Positions 1 to 10,338 are shown, counted from the stretch's first letter. The stretch: 64,000 nucleotides of DNA from Spongiibacteraceae bacterium (GCA_028280715.1 JANQLG010000030.1:83225-147224), one strand, 5' to 3'. Numbers and translations: made by a program. The notes: generated by a model from the letters alone, not told the origin.

Positions 1-447
1 TTTAGCCGCGACATGTACTTCCACTTCGTTACCGGGAACAATTTCATAATGAATCACTCCAGGGGTGTTGTCTTTGGTATTGGTACGTGCACCATCAGGA
101 TCAGCCAGAATGGAAGCACGCAGCACATTACTTGGGTCCATATAAGCGCGACGAATGCCCTCATTACACATATCAGTAACCGACATATCCCCTTGCCATT
201 GCACATTCATGCCCACTTTGAGGAAAACAGTCACAATACCGGTGTCTTGACAGATAGGACGATGGCCCTGTGCGCACATACGTGAATTGATCAGAATTTG
301 TGCCAACGCATCTTTGGCCGCAGGGTTTTGCTCACGCCTATAGGCCTTATCCATTGCCTGAATAAAATCGACTGGATGGTAGTAAGAAATAAACTGCAGT
401 GCGTTAGCAACGCTATCGATAAGATCATCTTGACGAATGACTGTCAT
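1..447 (-). CDS. fumA: Class I fumarate hydratase, N-terminal part (3' end outside window)
   Basis: Converts fumarate to L-malate in the TCA cycle; class I fumarases are [4Fe-4S] enzymes. The reverse strand reads from an ATG at 445-447 and stays open to base 1, giving 149 residues beginning MTVIRQDDLIDSVANALQF. Segments such as FISYYHPVDFIQAM, INSRMCAQGHRPICQDTGI and NTKDNTPGVIHYEIVPG are typical of the alpha (TtdA-like) domain of Pseudomonas-type FumA; the conserved Cys of RPICQDTG is a likely cluster ligand. The gene continues beyond the left edge, so the beta domain is not visible. Confidence 0.93.
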   Translation of the reverse strand, partial: MTVIRQDDLIDSVANALQFISYYHPVDFIQAMDKAYRREQNPAAKDALAQILINSRMCAQGHRPICQDTGIVTVFLKVGMNVQWQGDMSVTDMCNEGIRRAYMDPSNVLRASILADPDGARTNTKDNTPGVIHYEIVPGNEVEVHVAAK

Positions 448-597
448 AGGAACCGGTCTCCACACCAGAATAAAAGATTACACTTAAATTATCGGGCGGA
501 TTATACACCAGTTCCCTTCCTATCAGGAGCAGCTTTCAGGACAAGCCTATGGGCTGGGCAAAGAGCGAGCGCCCTCAAATCCAGCTAGTGTAATGAT

Positions 598-1389
598 CTA
601 CTGTGTTGTGCCACCCTGCATCTGACCCATACTTTGCTTCAGTGTGCTTAAATCGCGATTTACCTGGCGCCTGAAGCTGTTGATGGATTCAATCCACTCT
701 TCTGTACCCTGTACTCTTCTATCAAGCTTGCCAATATCGCTCTTAACGATATTGAGATTATCCACAGCCGAATCCAATCGCGTCTGCTGTTTAGACAATA
801 CCTGTTGATTATCGGCAACTCGGGTCTGCATCTGTTTTGCTTGATTTAACTGCGTAGATAAATCGGCAACCACATTATCGGTTTTGGCAAACTGTTGTTT
901 GGCGTTGGTGATAAAGGCCTGATTCTGACCAATGGATTTTTCCAGCTTGGCCAATTCAGCATCATGCTCCTCTAAACGAACACGCGCTCGCTTCCAGACG
1001 TTATCCCACAATTTACGAATCTCTGAATCCAGGAATTTGACGTTTTCCTTCATCGCATCACTGGACTCCTCCATACTGACATCGGTCACGGCCAGGCGGC
1101 GTTCGAGATCAGTGATTCTCACCTCATAGTTGTCAATGGATTGTTCCGCTATCTGCAGCTGCTGATGCAAGTAACCCGCCCAGCCAGCTGTCGCCACTAA
1201 TGCAAATACCACAAAAGCCATCAACCCTCGCGATACCGATGAACCACCAGCTGACGCAACATCCGGCACCTCCCCCAAACTGTTTGCCAACGCCCCTTTT
1301 GCCTTGGTTCGCTGATACGACGCTATTTCATCATGAGCGGGAGTTATTTTCGGCACATGACCGATATGATCATCATCTCGTTGGGACAT
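598..1389 (-). CDS. Membrane-anchored coiled-coil protein of unknown function
   Basis: About 263 residues. A polar N-terminal tail of roughly 55 residues precedes one transmembrane helix (GLMAFVVFALVATAGWAGYL), followed by about 180 residues of heptad-rich, Glu/Lys/Gln-rich sequence predicted as long coiled coil; there is no enzymatic motif. I start it at the ATG at 1387-1389 (MSQRDDD) because the upstream in-frame GTG at 1399 would sit on top of the AAGGG ribosome site. It follows fumA on the same strand, but the 150-bp gap does not prove co-transcription. Function is not recognised. Confidence 0.75.
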   Translation of the reverse strand: MSQRDDDHIGHVPKITPAHDEIASYQRTKAKGALANSLGEVPDVASAGGSSVSRGLMAFVVFALVATAGWAGYLHQQLQIAEQSIDNYEVRITDLERRLAVTDVSMEESSDAMKENVKFLDSEIRKLWDNVWKRARVRLEEHDAELAKLEKSIGQNQAFITNAKQQFAKTDNVVADLSTQLNQAKQMQTRVADNQQVLSKQQTRLDSAVDNLNIVKSDIGKLDRRVQGTEEWIESINSFRRQVNRDLSTLKQSMGQMQGGTTQ

Positions 1390-1703
1390 AATAGTATTCA
1401 CACCCTTCTAACCAATTTTCACTAAATTACAGTTTTTATTTGTTGCTGATTATGTCATGGCCGCAATAACCTTAAAACCAGTGGCAATAAAACCAGCAGC
1501 GATAAAATCTTTGCCTAAGACAAGCTTATCAACTCTTTTATAGAGACCTTTTTTATCTGTTTATTCTCATTAATAGAGTAATCAATGTAATTCTGGTTTC
1601 ACTTTTATAAAAAATAACCTATATAATCGCTCAGACACTATCAAGACTGTGACAAAAGATTCTGTACCATTAACGTTAATTAAAACAAACAAAAGGTGGG
1701 CTC
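1390..1703. other. Intergenic region between divergent genes
   Basis: AT-rich 314-bp spacer between the coiled-coil gene and the PuuD-like gene. Apart from a possible sigma-70 promoter near its right end I see no repeat, RNA gene or coding remnant. Confidence 0.5.
1598..1627 (+). promoter_or_regulatory. Possible sigma-70 promoter of the PuuD-like gene
   Basis: A perfect TATAAT at 1622-1627 lies 18 bp after TTCACT (4 of 6 matches to TTGACA). It would place transcription start about 70 bp upstream of the ATG at 1704. Prediction from sequence only. Confidence 0.4.
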
Positions 1704-2390
1704 ATGGATAACTTTATCTCTCTAGATTTGCTGTTCCGTTGGTTACATGTGCTATTTGGCATAACCTGGATTGGCCTGTTGTACTATTTCAATTTCGTCC
1801 AGGGCGAATATTTTAAAGAAGCTGAGGCTGACGCCAAAGCAGACGCAACCGCTAAGCTGGCGCCAAGAGCCCTATGGTGGTTCCGCTGGGGCGCTATGTT
1901 CACCTTTCTGACCGGATTAGCACTACTCCATCTTATCGCCAGTACCGGCATCAATAGCTACATTATTGTAGGAGCCCTGATGGGAACTTTCATGTTCCTC
2001 AATGTCTGGCTAATCATTTGGCCGAATCAAAAGATTGTCTGTGGTATCGTTGAAGGCGACAAAGCAGCGGCAGCACCAAAAGCACTACTGGCCTCACGAA
2101 CCAATACACTATTCTCCAGCATGATGCTGTTAGGCATGATAGGCTCTGCCCACGGTTCTGGCAGCGCTCGTGGCATTGTAGTTTCCAGCAACGAAATGCT
2201 CAGCAAAGCGGCTGAAATGTCCGGGCAAGGTGGTGTTTCTACAGGCCTCATAATCGTTGTATTGATTACGTTGGCACTGGAAGCCAATGCCATCTTTGGC
2301 AAAATTGGCCCAATGGCTACTGTACGTGGTGTGATTCACTGCTCTTTAGCACTGGCTGTAGTCAGTCTGGCTCTTTTACAATTCCTGTAA
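1704..2390 (+). CDS. PuuD-like (urate hydroxylase N-terminal domain) membrane protein
   Basis: 228-residue integral membrane protein with about six hydrophobic segments, opening with LDLLFRWLHVLFGITWIGLLYY and containing the conserved FLNVWLIIWPNQK. This matches the membrane domain of the PuuD/urate hydroxylase family, but the C-terminal cytochrome c domain found in full-length PuuD is absent; stand-alone short versions are common in marine gammaproteobacteria. Histidines in RWLHVLFG and LALLHLI could be haem or quinone-site ligands. No other urate-catabolic gene is nearby, so a urate role is uncertain. RBS AAAGGTGGG precedes the ATG. Confidence 0.75.
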   Translation: MDNFISLDLLFRWLHVLFGITWIGLLYYFNFVQGEYFKEAEADAKADATAKLAPRALWWFRWGAMFTFLTGLALLHLIASTGINSYIIVGALMGTFMFLNVWLIIWPNQKIVCGIVEGDKAAAAPKALLASRTNTLFSSMMLLGMIGSAHGSGSARGIVVSSNEMLSKAAEMSGQGGVSTGLIIVVLITLALEANAIFGKIGPMATVRGVIHCSLALAVVSLALLQFL

Positions 2391-2421
2391 TTACACTGCC
2401 CGCAAAATAATTTTTTGCACC

Positions 2422-2452
2422 AAAAGCCAGCACTTATTGCTGGCTTTTTTAT
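2422..2452 (+). terminator. Rho-independent terminator of the PuuD-like gene
   Basis: Perfect 7-bp stem GCCAGCA/TGCTGGC (2426-2432 and 2438-2444) with a 5-nt loop, preceded by AAAA and followed by six T residues. Confidence 0.9.
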
Positions 2453-2635
2453 TTCATGAATTTAATCACATCGGTAGTTAGAAATATCTTATTCTAACTA
2501 TTGACTCACAGCTCCGCCTTGGTAACCTTTGCGCGCATTTTCCACGTAGTATGAAACCTCTCATCTACCCATATTCTTAACCCAGCAGTTTATAACCCTT
2601 CAAGTTGTAACCGCGTTGTATTTACGGAGTTAGTG

Positions 2636-3037
2636 ATGCCAAAAGTTAATGTCTATACGGATATCAGCCAAGAAGAGCGCGAAGCGCGCAAAGATTATAT
2701 CGATCGTCACTCGCCTTTCATTCACTGTGAAAGCGAAGCCAAAGCCGGTGAATTATTTAACGTTACTGTTCAAGTTGGCGCTGAATACCAACACCCAGAT
2801 GATATGGAGCACTACATCTCAACTGTTGCTCTGTACAACAAAGAAACCAAAATCGCCGAGTCGACTTTTTTCGCAGGCTCTCAAGGTGGTCAAGGCAAGA
2901 AAGGCAACACTCGTGTGACTTTCGGTGTTGTTCTGGATAAAGATGCCAAGCTGGTTGCACACTCTTACTGCACACAGCACGGTCTGTGGGAAAGCCTGCC
3001 GGTAGAAGTTAAAGTTGAGCAAGCTGTAGAAGCTTAA
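2636..3037 (+). CDS. Class II superoxide reductase (neelaredoxin-like desulfoferrodoxin)
   Basis: Reduces superoxide to hydrogen peroxide at a mononuclear Fe(His)4(Cys) centre, without releasing oxygen. Ligands are all visible in the 133-residue protein: His25 (DRHSPFI), His53 and His59 (QHPDDMEHYI), Cys112 and His115 (SYCTQHGLWES). There is no N-terminal desulforedoxin domain, so it is the one-iron class. The conserved Glu of the EKH loop is Asp23 here. I start at the ATG at 2636, seven bases after GGAG, rather than the overlapping GTG at 2633. Single-gene unit ending in a terminator. SORs are best known from anaerobes, though aerobic gammaproteobacteria also carry them. Confidence 0.88.
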   Translation: MPKVNVYTDISQEEREARKDYIDRHSPFIHCESEAKAGELFNVTVQVGAEYQHPDDMEHYISTVALYNKETKIAESTFFAGSQGGQGKKGNTRVTFGVVLDKDAKLVAHSYCTQHGLWESLPVEVKVEQAVEA

Positions 3038-3056
3038 TTCTCAATTTCTTTACTTT

Positions 3057-3085
3057 AAAGCCGGCCATCAGTGTCGGCTTTTTTG
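3057..3085 (+). terminator. Rho-independent terminator after superoxide reductase gene
   Basis: Stem AAGCCG/CGGCTT around an 11-nt loop, followed by TTTTTT; 20 bp after the stop codon. Confidence 0.8.
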
Positions 3086-3138
3086 TGTCTGTGATTTGTG
3101 CTTAGGATTTATTCCTGTAATTAAAATATCCAGACAAT

Positions 3139-3167
3139 AAAAAACCCGGCAAAAGCCGGGTTTTTTA
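3139..3167 (-). terminator. Terminator of the groES-groEL operon
   Basis: Perfect CCCGGC/GCCGGG stem (3145-3150 and 3155-3160) with a 4-nt loop, flanked by A-run and T-run on both sides, so it can act on both strands. It lies 30 bp past the groEL stop codon. Confidence 0.9.
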
Positions 3168-3196
3168 TACTAACAGTTTGAGTTAGCAGAGCAGTC

Positions 3197-4867
<1,671 letters not shown>

Positions 4868-4911
4868 TTATGTAAACCTTGAGTTAGGTGGTTAATTGTT
4901 TAGATCGGAAA

Positions 4912-5208
4912 TTAACCAATCACACCAAAAATTTCGCTTTCGCTCAGGATGATTAACTCTTCGCCATCCACTTTGATGGCATTGCCACCGTATTGACCGA
5001 ATATAACCTGGTCACCGACTTTTACCGCCAGTGAGCGTAGTTCACCGTTATCCAGTAATTTGCCATCACCTACGGCCAGTATTTCACCTTGGTTAGGCTT
5101 TTCTTTGGCAGCACCTGACAGGATGATACCGCCAGCTGTGGTTTCCTCTTCTTCCTTGCGACGAACGACAACGCGATCGTATAACGGACGAATATTCATT
5201 TTGGTCAC
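4912..5208 (-). CDS. groS: Co-chaperonin GroES (Hsp10)
   Basis: 98-residue lid of the GroEL chamber: [20 protein letters not shown], mobile loop [15 protein letters not shown] and C-terminal [16 protein letters not shown]. The displayed start gives MTKMNIRPL; the internal Met at residue 4 is the start used in most homologues and either is possible. First gene of groES-groEL. Confidence 0.98.
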   Translation of the reverse strand: MTKMNIRPLYDRVVVRRKEEEETTAGGIILSGAAKEKPNQGEILAVGDGKLLDNGELRSLAVKVGDQVIFGQYGGNAIKVDGEELIILSESEIFGVIG

Positions 5209-5265
5209 TCTCCAAAATTATTAGGTTAATGTGAAAGAGACGGGCTACGCCCGGGTTGGCACTGT

Positions 5266-5293
5266 ATATGGGGCCACCAAGTGCAATATCAAG
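5266..5293 (-). promoter_or_regulatory. Sigma-32 heat-shock promoter of groES-groEL
   Basis: On the reverse strand CTTGATA (5293-5287), a 13-bp spacer and CCCCATAT (5273-5266) match the RpoH consensus CTTGAAA-N11-16-CCCCATNT at all but one position. The predicted start of transcription is about 50 bp upstream of the groES start codon. Confidence 0.88.
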
Positions 5294-5310
5294 GGTAAAG
5301 GCTGTTTTTT

Positions 5311-5337
5311 TTAGCACTCTTTCACCAAGACTGCCAG
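5311..5337. promoter_or_regulatory. CIRCE-like inverted repeat upstream of groES
   Basis: TTAGCACTC at 5311-5319 is identical to the left arm of the HrcA operator CIRCE. Exactly nine bases later, GACTGCCAG (5329-5337) matches the right arm GAGTGCTAA at six of nine positions. It lies upstream of the sigma-32 -35 box. Either a degenerate HrcA operator or a relic; no hrcA gene is in the window. Confidence 0.45.
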
Positions 5338-5384
5338 ATATTGGTTATTTTCCTTATAAATCAAATAGATAGAAAAGATATTTT

Positions 5385-5864
5385 TTAGTCTTCTCGACGA
5401 TATTCGCCATCGATAGTCGAAGACGAGTGGTCCCGATTAGCACCTAATTCATCAGAACCACGGGAGGAAGAATGGTGGTGGTGCGCACTAAACCCACTAC
5501 TACCCGAAGCAACAAACAACCCACGCTTCAATAAACCTGAAATCATCCAACGGCGGGTAAAGGGGATTAAACAGGCAAAGCCGAAGGCATCAGTAATAAA
5601 CCCGGGAGTCAGCAACAGTGCTCCACCTACCGCCAGAGCAACACCCTCTAGGATTTCCGTAGCTGGAAGCTCCCCGTGAGCCACCTTCTCATTCACACGC
5701 AGCAGTGTGGAAAACCCCTGCTGTCGCAGCAGCACCAAGCCAATCGCCGCCGTTAAAAACACTAACAAAATAGTTCTCAGCGCCCCAATCATCGCTCCCA
5801 CTTCGATCAGCACCCACATTTCCAAAATAGGTATGGTGACAAATAGCAAAAAGAGAAAGCGCAT
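5385..5864 (-). CDS. fxsA: FxsA-family inner-membrane protein
   Basis: About 159 residues with transmembrane helices at the N-terminus (MRFLFLLFVTIPILEMWVLI), middle (TILLVFLTAAIGLVLLRQQG) and around VALAVGGALLLTPGFITDAFG; the last motif is diagnostic of FxsA, whose E. coli member relieves F-plasmid exclusion of phage T7. The C-terminal tail is soluble, Ser/His-rich (SAHHHHSSS). I use the ATG at 5864 preceded by GGAA instead of an upstream TTG at 5891. Location beside groES is conserved in many gammaproteobacteria. Confidence 0.87.
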   Translation of the reverse strand: MRFLFLLFVTIPILEMWVLIEVGAMIGALRTILLVFLTAAIGLVLLRQQGFSTLLRVNEKVAHGELPATEILEGVALAVGGALLLTPGFITDAFGFACLIPFTRRWMISGLLKRGLFVASGSSGFSAHHHHSSSRGSDELGANRDHSSSTIDGEYRRED

Positions 5865-6055
5865 AAGTGAGTTCCAGTTGAGAGTATCCAACTAGTATTG
5901 GGGCACACCCCAAAACTTCAACTCTACAGCAATACCTTTAATCAATATTCATGTAACTAACATTCATGCTTGGCAAACAAATGCTGCACTGCAATAATAG
6001 CCGCCACTTAAAAACAACTATTAAAAATCATCTCAGCTTTAAAGAGAGAACCATT

Positions 6056-6817
6056 ATGAACCTTAACGATAAAGTCATTGTAATTACCGGTGGCGGTCAG
6101 GGATTAGGTCGCTCCATGGCAGTCGCACTCGCAAATAAAGGCGCCAAACTGGCGTTAATCGATCTCAATCAGGAAAAGCTTGATGAAACCATCGGTCTCT
6201 GCCAAGAAGCAGGCAGCGAAGCAAAAAGCTATATCGCCAATATCGCTGAGGAAGAAAGCGTCATTACCACCTTCGACGCCATCGTAAATGACTTCGGCAC
6301 ACTACACGGTTTAGTCAACAATGCCGGCATCACTCGTGATGCCCTGGTGCTAAAAGCGAAAGAAGGCAAAATCGAAAAGAAAATGGGCCTGGCAGAATGG
6401 CAAGCAGTGATCGATGTTAATCTAACAGGCACATTCTTGTGCGGTCGCGAAGCTGCCGAGCGTATGATCACCACAGGTTCAGAAGGTGTAATAATCAACA
6501 TCTCCAGCATCTCCAAAGCCGGCAATATGGGGCAAAGTAACTACTCCGCGGCTAAAGCTGGCGTTGCGGCCTTGGCTGTGACCTGGGCAAAGGAATTAGC
6601 TCGCTACAATATCCGTGCCGCTGCTATCGCGCCGGGCTTTATCGAAACAGAAATGGTAGCCAGTATGAAACCGGAAGCACGGGAAAAACTGGCGGCTTTC
6701 ATTCCTATGAGGCGCCTGGGCTCTCCCGATGAAATCGCACACACCTGTATTTACATTCTTGAAAATGATTACCTTACAGGGCGCGTAGTCGAACTGGACG
6801 GTGGTTTGCGTTTATAA
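6056..6817 (+). CDS. SDR-family oxidoreductase, FabG-like
   Basis: 253-residue NAD(P)-dependent short-chain dehydrogenase. Rossmann motif TGGGQGLGRS at residues 11-20, NNAGITRDAL near residue 90, catalytic Ser in ISSISKAG, and Tyr/Lys in NYSAAKAG; the C-terminus LTGRVVELDGGLRL is typical of 3-oxoacyl-ACP reductases. Substrate cannot be set from sequence: it is a stand-alone gene without fatty-acid synthesis neighbours, so a FabG-like paralogue rather than the housekeeping fabG. Start at 6056, 11 bases after AAAGAGAG; the longer open frame from 5966 has no better signal. Confidence 0.85.
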   Translation: MNLNDKVIVITGGGQGLGRSMAVALANKGAKLALIDLNQEKLDETIGLCQEAGSEAKSYIANIAEEESVITTFDAIVNDFGTLHGLVNNAGITRDALVLKAKEGKIEKKMGLAEWQAVIDVNLTGTFLCGREAAERMITTGSEGVIINISSISKAGNMGQSNYSAAKAGVAALAVTWAKELARYNIRAAAIAPGFIETEMVASMKPEAREKLAAFIPMRRLGSPDEIAHTCIYILENDYLTGRVVELDGGLRL

Positions 6818-6876
6818 ATTATTTGCGCTTACATCTACCTAACCTCTCCCACTATACACTGTGAAAGTGAAGGTAG

Positions 6877-7212
6877 ATGAAGACCATCGCAGACGATAAC
6901 AATTCACCCGAGTTAAATCATCGTCGAATCTGGCAGGTCGTCAGCCAGATTCCTGAAGGCAAGGTAGCCAGCTATGGTCAGGTTGCCGAGCTTGCCGGCT
7001 TGCCCCGCGCAGCACGGCTGGTTGGCAATGTATTAAAGAAATTGCCTCCTGATACCAAACTACCCTGGCATCGAGTGATTAATAGCCAAGGCAAAATTTC
7101 ATTTCCATACAATAGCCCTGGTTATAAGCGACAAAAAGCACTATTAGAATCTGAGGGCATCACTTTATTGAACGATAAAGTTGTTATGAAATACTATCGT
7201 TGGCAATTATAG
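6877..7212 (+). CDS. Alkyltransferase-like protein (Atl/YbaZ)
   Basis: 111-residue homologue of the DNA-binding domain of O6-alkylguanine-DNA alkyltransferase. It has the helix-turn-helix segment KVASYGQVAELAG, the arginine-finger region PRAARLVGNVL and the active-site loop, but the acceptor Cys of PCHRV is Trp64 (PWHRV). Such proteins bind O6-alkylguanine and hand the lesion to nucleotide excision repair; they cannot remove the alkyl group. RBS GAAGG lies six bases before the ATG. Located 60 bp after the SDR gene, possibly co-transcribed. Confidence 0.92.
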   Translation: MKTIADDNNSPELNHRRIWQVVSQIPEGKVASYGQVAELAGLPRAARLVGNVLKKLPPDTKLPWHRVINSQGKISFPYNSPGYKRQKALLESEGITLLNDKVVMKYYRWQL

Positions 7213-7352
7213 TTCTAACAAGCAAAAACGTTAGCCATTGGCCACTTCCGGTAAAGCCGGATCTGGCCACACGCGGCTAGCCAAACATCCTAAAAAAACG
7301 TTCATTTTTTGTGCTAAAGTGGTAAGACATTCTTTAGGACCAAATAACAACG

Positions 7353-7739
7353 ATGAATGACTCCATCGAACGCCGTATTCACAGCCGTTTTCCTGCCAAC
7401 CACCTAAAAGTTTTAGTCAAATCCCTACGCACACCTGGCGCAGACTGGGGTCTTGGTGAAATCAGCTCTGTCGACTTCAACCGCTACGGCATTGCCATCG
7501 AGACCGCCGAAAACTTTGCCATCGGCGATATCCTGGCGCTGGCCATTCGCACCGACGATGGTACTTTGGCTGAAATAAATGGACTAATTTGCAACCGCGC
7601 CGTTATCGAGCGCGGCTATCGCTTCGGTGTACGTTTTGAGCATGAAGGCAGCGAAGATGAAGATTCACCTGATGCCGTGATCAATATCAGCGAAGAAATT
7701 TTGATGATTGAGAAACAGGCTGCTGGAGTAACACATTAA
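7353..7739 (+). CDS. PilZ-domain c-di-GMP-binding protein
   Basis: 128 residues consisting of a single PilZ domain. The first c-di-GMP motif RRIHSR (residues 7-12) is intact; the second (DxSxxG) appears as DFNRYG, i.e. DxNxxG, within SSVDFNRYGIAIE. Probably a small c-di-GMP receptor of unknown output, cytosolic, with no membrane helix. It stands alone between the alkyltransferase-like gene and the convergent AmpG-like gene. Confidence 0.8.
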   Translation: MNDSIERRIHSRFPANHLKVLVKSLRTPGADWGLGEISSVDFNRYGIAIETAENFAIGDILALAIRTDDGTLAEINGLICNRAVIERGYRFGVRFEHEGSEDEDSPDAVINISEEILMIEKQAAGVTH

Positions 7740-7763
7740 AGTAGCGCATTAAATTACCACCAA

Positions 7764-9137
7764 CTAACTTTGTTCAACAGCGCTTCTAGTTAAAAAAGTA
7801 TGTTGTTCTCTTTTCATAAAAAAGTAAGCCAACAATATCGCCGGTAATCCAAGCACTGTCGAGATAATAAAGAAATCAACATATCCAAAATTATCCACCA
7901 CTACACCTGAAAATCCACTGATAAACTTCCCGGGCAAAGTCATTAACGAACTGAAAATTGCATACTGGGTAGCAGTGTAAGAGCGACTTGTTAAACTCGA
8001 TAGATAAGCAATTAACGCAGTATTTGCAATACCGCCACTCAGGTTATCTGCACTAATCACTATTGTCAGCCAAAAAATACTGGGTTCACCAGTCGCAGCT
8101 AGTGAGGCAAACAAAAGATTTGTTAATGCAGATAAAACAGCGCCCAATAACATGGGGCGCATAATTCCCCACTTAATAACAAACAAACCACAGACAGCAC
8201 TGCCCAGTATCGTCATAAAAAAACCATAAAACTTAGCGACACTGGCAATTTCAGTTTTGGTATAACCAATATCAAGGTAAAAAGGGTTTGCCATGATGCC
8301 CATAGCAATATCACATATTCGATATACCGATATATACAGTAATAAAACAAGAGCCAAACGCCCGTTTCGCTTAAAAAACTCAACAAAGGGGCACACCACC
8401 GAGACCAACAGCCACTGAGCTATACGACTTTTTTCATGAAGGTTATTTCCATCACCTAGCACGGTTTTAATCAAATCTGAATTAACCTGTTGAGAAAAAC
8501 GATCTTCAACATGCTTAGGCTCCTTCAAAATCAATACAGTCAAAACACCAATTGACATTAACCCCGCCATCACAAAATAACTGATCGTCCAATTAAAATT
8601 ATCAGCCACTAGCAATGCACCAGCACCTGCAACAAGTAGCGCCAGTCTATAACCAAAAATATAAGCTGCCGACATCGCGCCTTGATACTCTTTAGCCTCA
8701 GCTTCAATCCGATAGGCATCAATCGCCACATCCTGAGTAGAAGAAGAAAAAGCAACCACGACCGCACATACAGCTATCAAAGCCAATTGATCTGCAGGAT
8801 TAATCATTGCCATGGCAACAAGCCCAGCTACTATCCCCAACTGGCCTAACAAAATCCAACTGCGACGCTGACCAAATATATCACCCAACAATGGCAACTT
8901 TACTCGGTCAACCACTGGTGCCCACAACACTTTTATCGAATAGGTAATACCAACCCATGAAAAAAAACCGATAGCACTACGACTAACACCTGACTCCGTT
9001 AACCAGGCAGTTAACGTTGAGAATACCAATAAGAAAGGCAGTCCCGCGGAAAATCCAAGAAACACCATACCGATTACGGGTCGCCGACTATAAACCTTTA
9101 GCGCTTCACCCCAGGTAATGGATTTTTGTTCAATCAT
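7764..9137 (-). CDS. AmpG-like MFS permease (muropeptide importer family)
   Basis: 457-residue, about 12-helix major facilitator protein. N-terminal PVIGMVFLGFSAGLPFLLVF and the loop VLWAPVVDRVKLP, followed by FGQRRSWILLGQL, are signatures of AmpG, which imports GlcNAc-anhydro-MurNAc peptides for cell-wall recycling. SSSTQDVAIDAYRIEA is also conserved in the family. No beta-lactamase regulator or amidase gene is adjacent; some genomes carry two AmpG-like paralogues with differing specificity, so the substrate is inferred. Confidence 0.85.
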   Translation of the reverse strand: MIEQKSITWGEALKVYSRRPVIGMVFLGFSAGLPFLLVFSTLTAWLTESGVSRSAIGFFSWVGITYSIKVLWAPVVDRVKLPLLGDIFGQRRSWILLGQLGIVAGLVAMAMINPADQLALIAVCAVVVAFSSSTQDVAIDAYRIEAEAKEYQGAMSAAYIFGYRLALLVAGAGALLVADNFNWTISYFVMAGLMSIGVLTVLILKEPKHVEDRFSQQVNSDLIKTVLGDGNNLHEKSRIAQWLLVSVVCPFVEFFKRNGRLALVLLLYISVYRICDIAMGIMANPFYLDIGYTKTEIASVAKFYGFFMTILGSAVCGLFVIKWGIMRPMLLGAVLSALTNLLFASLAATGEPSIFWLTIVISADNLSGGIANTALIAYLSSLTSRSYTATQYAIFSSLMTLPGKFISGFSGVVVDNFGYVDFFIISTVLGLPAILLAYFFMKREQHTFLTRSAVEQS

Positions 9138-9402
9138 AAAACCTCTTTAATAAGATCGGCAGATAAAGATGCATACGTAATAACCATGTCATCGCTGTAT
9201 TCGTCTTTCATTTCGTCACAATATAAAAATAATCTATTTAACAACGCTTGTATTATGAATTATCTAATAGAAGTGAACCATCTTTTGTAAAAAAAAGGTT
9301 CGGGCCACTATTATTCAAATATTAAAATTCATACTAAAAACCTACTTATCCGATCAATTAACTTTTAGCTAACAGACAACCCCACTTCGTGATCCTATCC
9401 CT

Positions 9403-10338
9403 TCAATTAAACATCCCCTCAATAGTCTCCAGATTATTCTGCACATAATGCAAAAACGCGCGCATAGCCGGTGTGGGATGCTTGCCCTTGGGATAGACCA
9501 CACACCATGACCGGCGCAGTGGAAAGCCTTCCAGCGGAATCACCTTTAACTGTTCTAACTTCAACTCCGACAAAATACTGTGCTTCGGCAACACCGCCAC
9601 ACCCAAGCCTGCCAGCACCGAATGCTTCACCGCATCGTTGGAACCCAATTCCATAGCAGATTTGAGAGACAGATGATGTTGTTGGCAGAACAATTCCAAC
9701 GCCAGGCGGCTACCAGAACCCGGCTCTCTGAGTAATAGACCACTATCCAAAAACTGCTGTACGGATAACGGGCCCTGTTGATGGATGGGGTGATCATTGC
9801 TGGCCACAGCATAAAACTCATTATCCAGAAAAGGCAGTGATGCCAGCGGCTTCTCCTGCGGCACGATCCCCATGATGACTAGATGATCGCGATTTTCACT
9901 CAGACGCTGCAACGCTTCGGCACGATTGACCACCCGCACACTAACGCTGACATCCGGATACTGCTGCAGGAATTCCTTCAATAGATAAGGCACTACATAC
10001 TGCGCAGTGCTGACCGCCACCAGTTTGAGCTCACCAGCCACATGCTCTTCCAGTGCTGCCAGTTCTGACTGCAGGGAATCCAACTCATTAAAAATACTAT
10101 GAATACAGCTCGCCACCCGTTCACCCGCAGCTGTGCAAAACAGCTTGCGACCGACATATTCAAACAGCGGTAAACCCAACGCATTTTCCATCTGGCGCAT
10201 CTGGCTGCTAACAGCGGGCTGCGTCAGCCCCAGCAGCTCCCCCGCTTTGGAATAGCTCTTGCTCTGATAAACCCTGAGAAACACCTGAAATTGCCTAAAA
10301 GTCAGGCGATTAACCAATTGTTGGATGGTGGCCGGCAT
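9403..10338 (-). CDS. pycR: LysR-type regulator PycR (divergent from pycAB)
   Basis: About 311 residues: N-terminal winged helix-turn-helix (LTFRQFQVFLRVYQSKSYSK to PAVSSQMRQMENALGLPLFE) and a periplasmic-binding-type effector domain. I use the ATG at 10336-10338 (MPATIQQLV), seven bases after AGG; longer upstream starts run into the pycA promoter region. It is divergent from pycA across 134 bp, the arrangement known for pycR-pycA-pycB in Pseudomonas, so the name rests on context as well as sequence. LysR proteins usually repress their own gene and control the divergent operon from the shared spacer. Confidence 0.78.
   Translation of the reverse strand: MPATIQQLVNRLTFRQFQVFLRVYQSKSYSKAGELLGLTQPAVSSQMRQMENALGLPLFEYVGRKLFCTAAGERVASCIHSIFNELDSLQSELAALEEHVAGELKLVAVSTAQYVVPYLLKEFLQQYPDVSVSVRVVNRAEALQRLSENRDHLVIMGIVPQEKPLASLPFLDNEFYAVASNDHPIHQQGPLSVQQFLDSGLLLREPGSGSRLALELFCQQHHLSLKSAMELGSNDAVKHSVLAGLGVAVLPKHSILSELKLEQLKVIPLEGFPLRRSWCVVYPKGKHPTPAMRAFLHYVQNNLETIEGMFN

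Noticed and set aside
298..588. Plus-strand frame over the fumarase start region
   Set aside because: Antisense to the fumarase N-terminus, whose translation matches the family exactly.
9290..9400. Possible tRNA because of GGTTCG
   Set aside because: No cloverleaf could be drawn around it and no anticodon stem was found.
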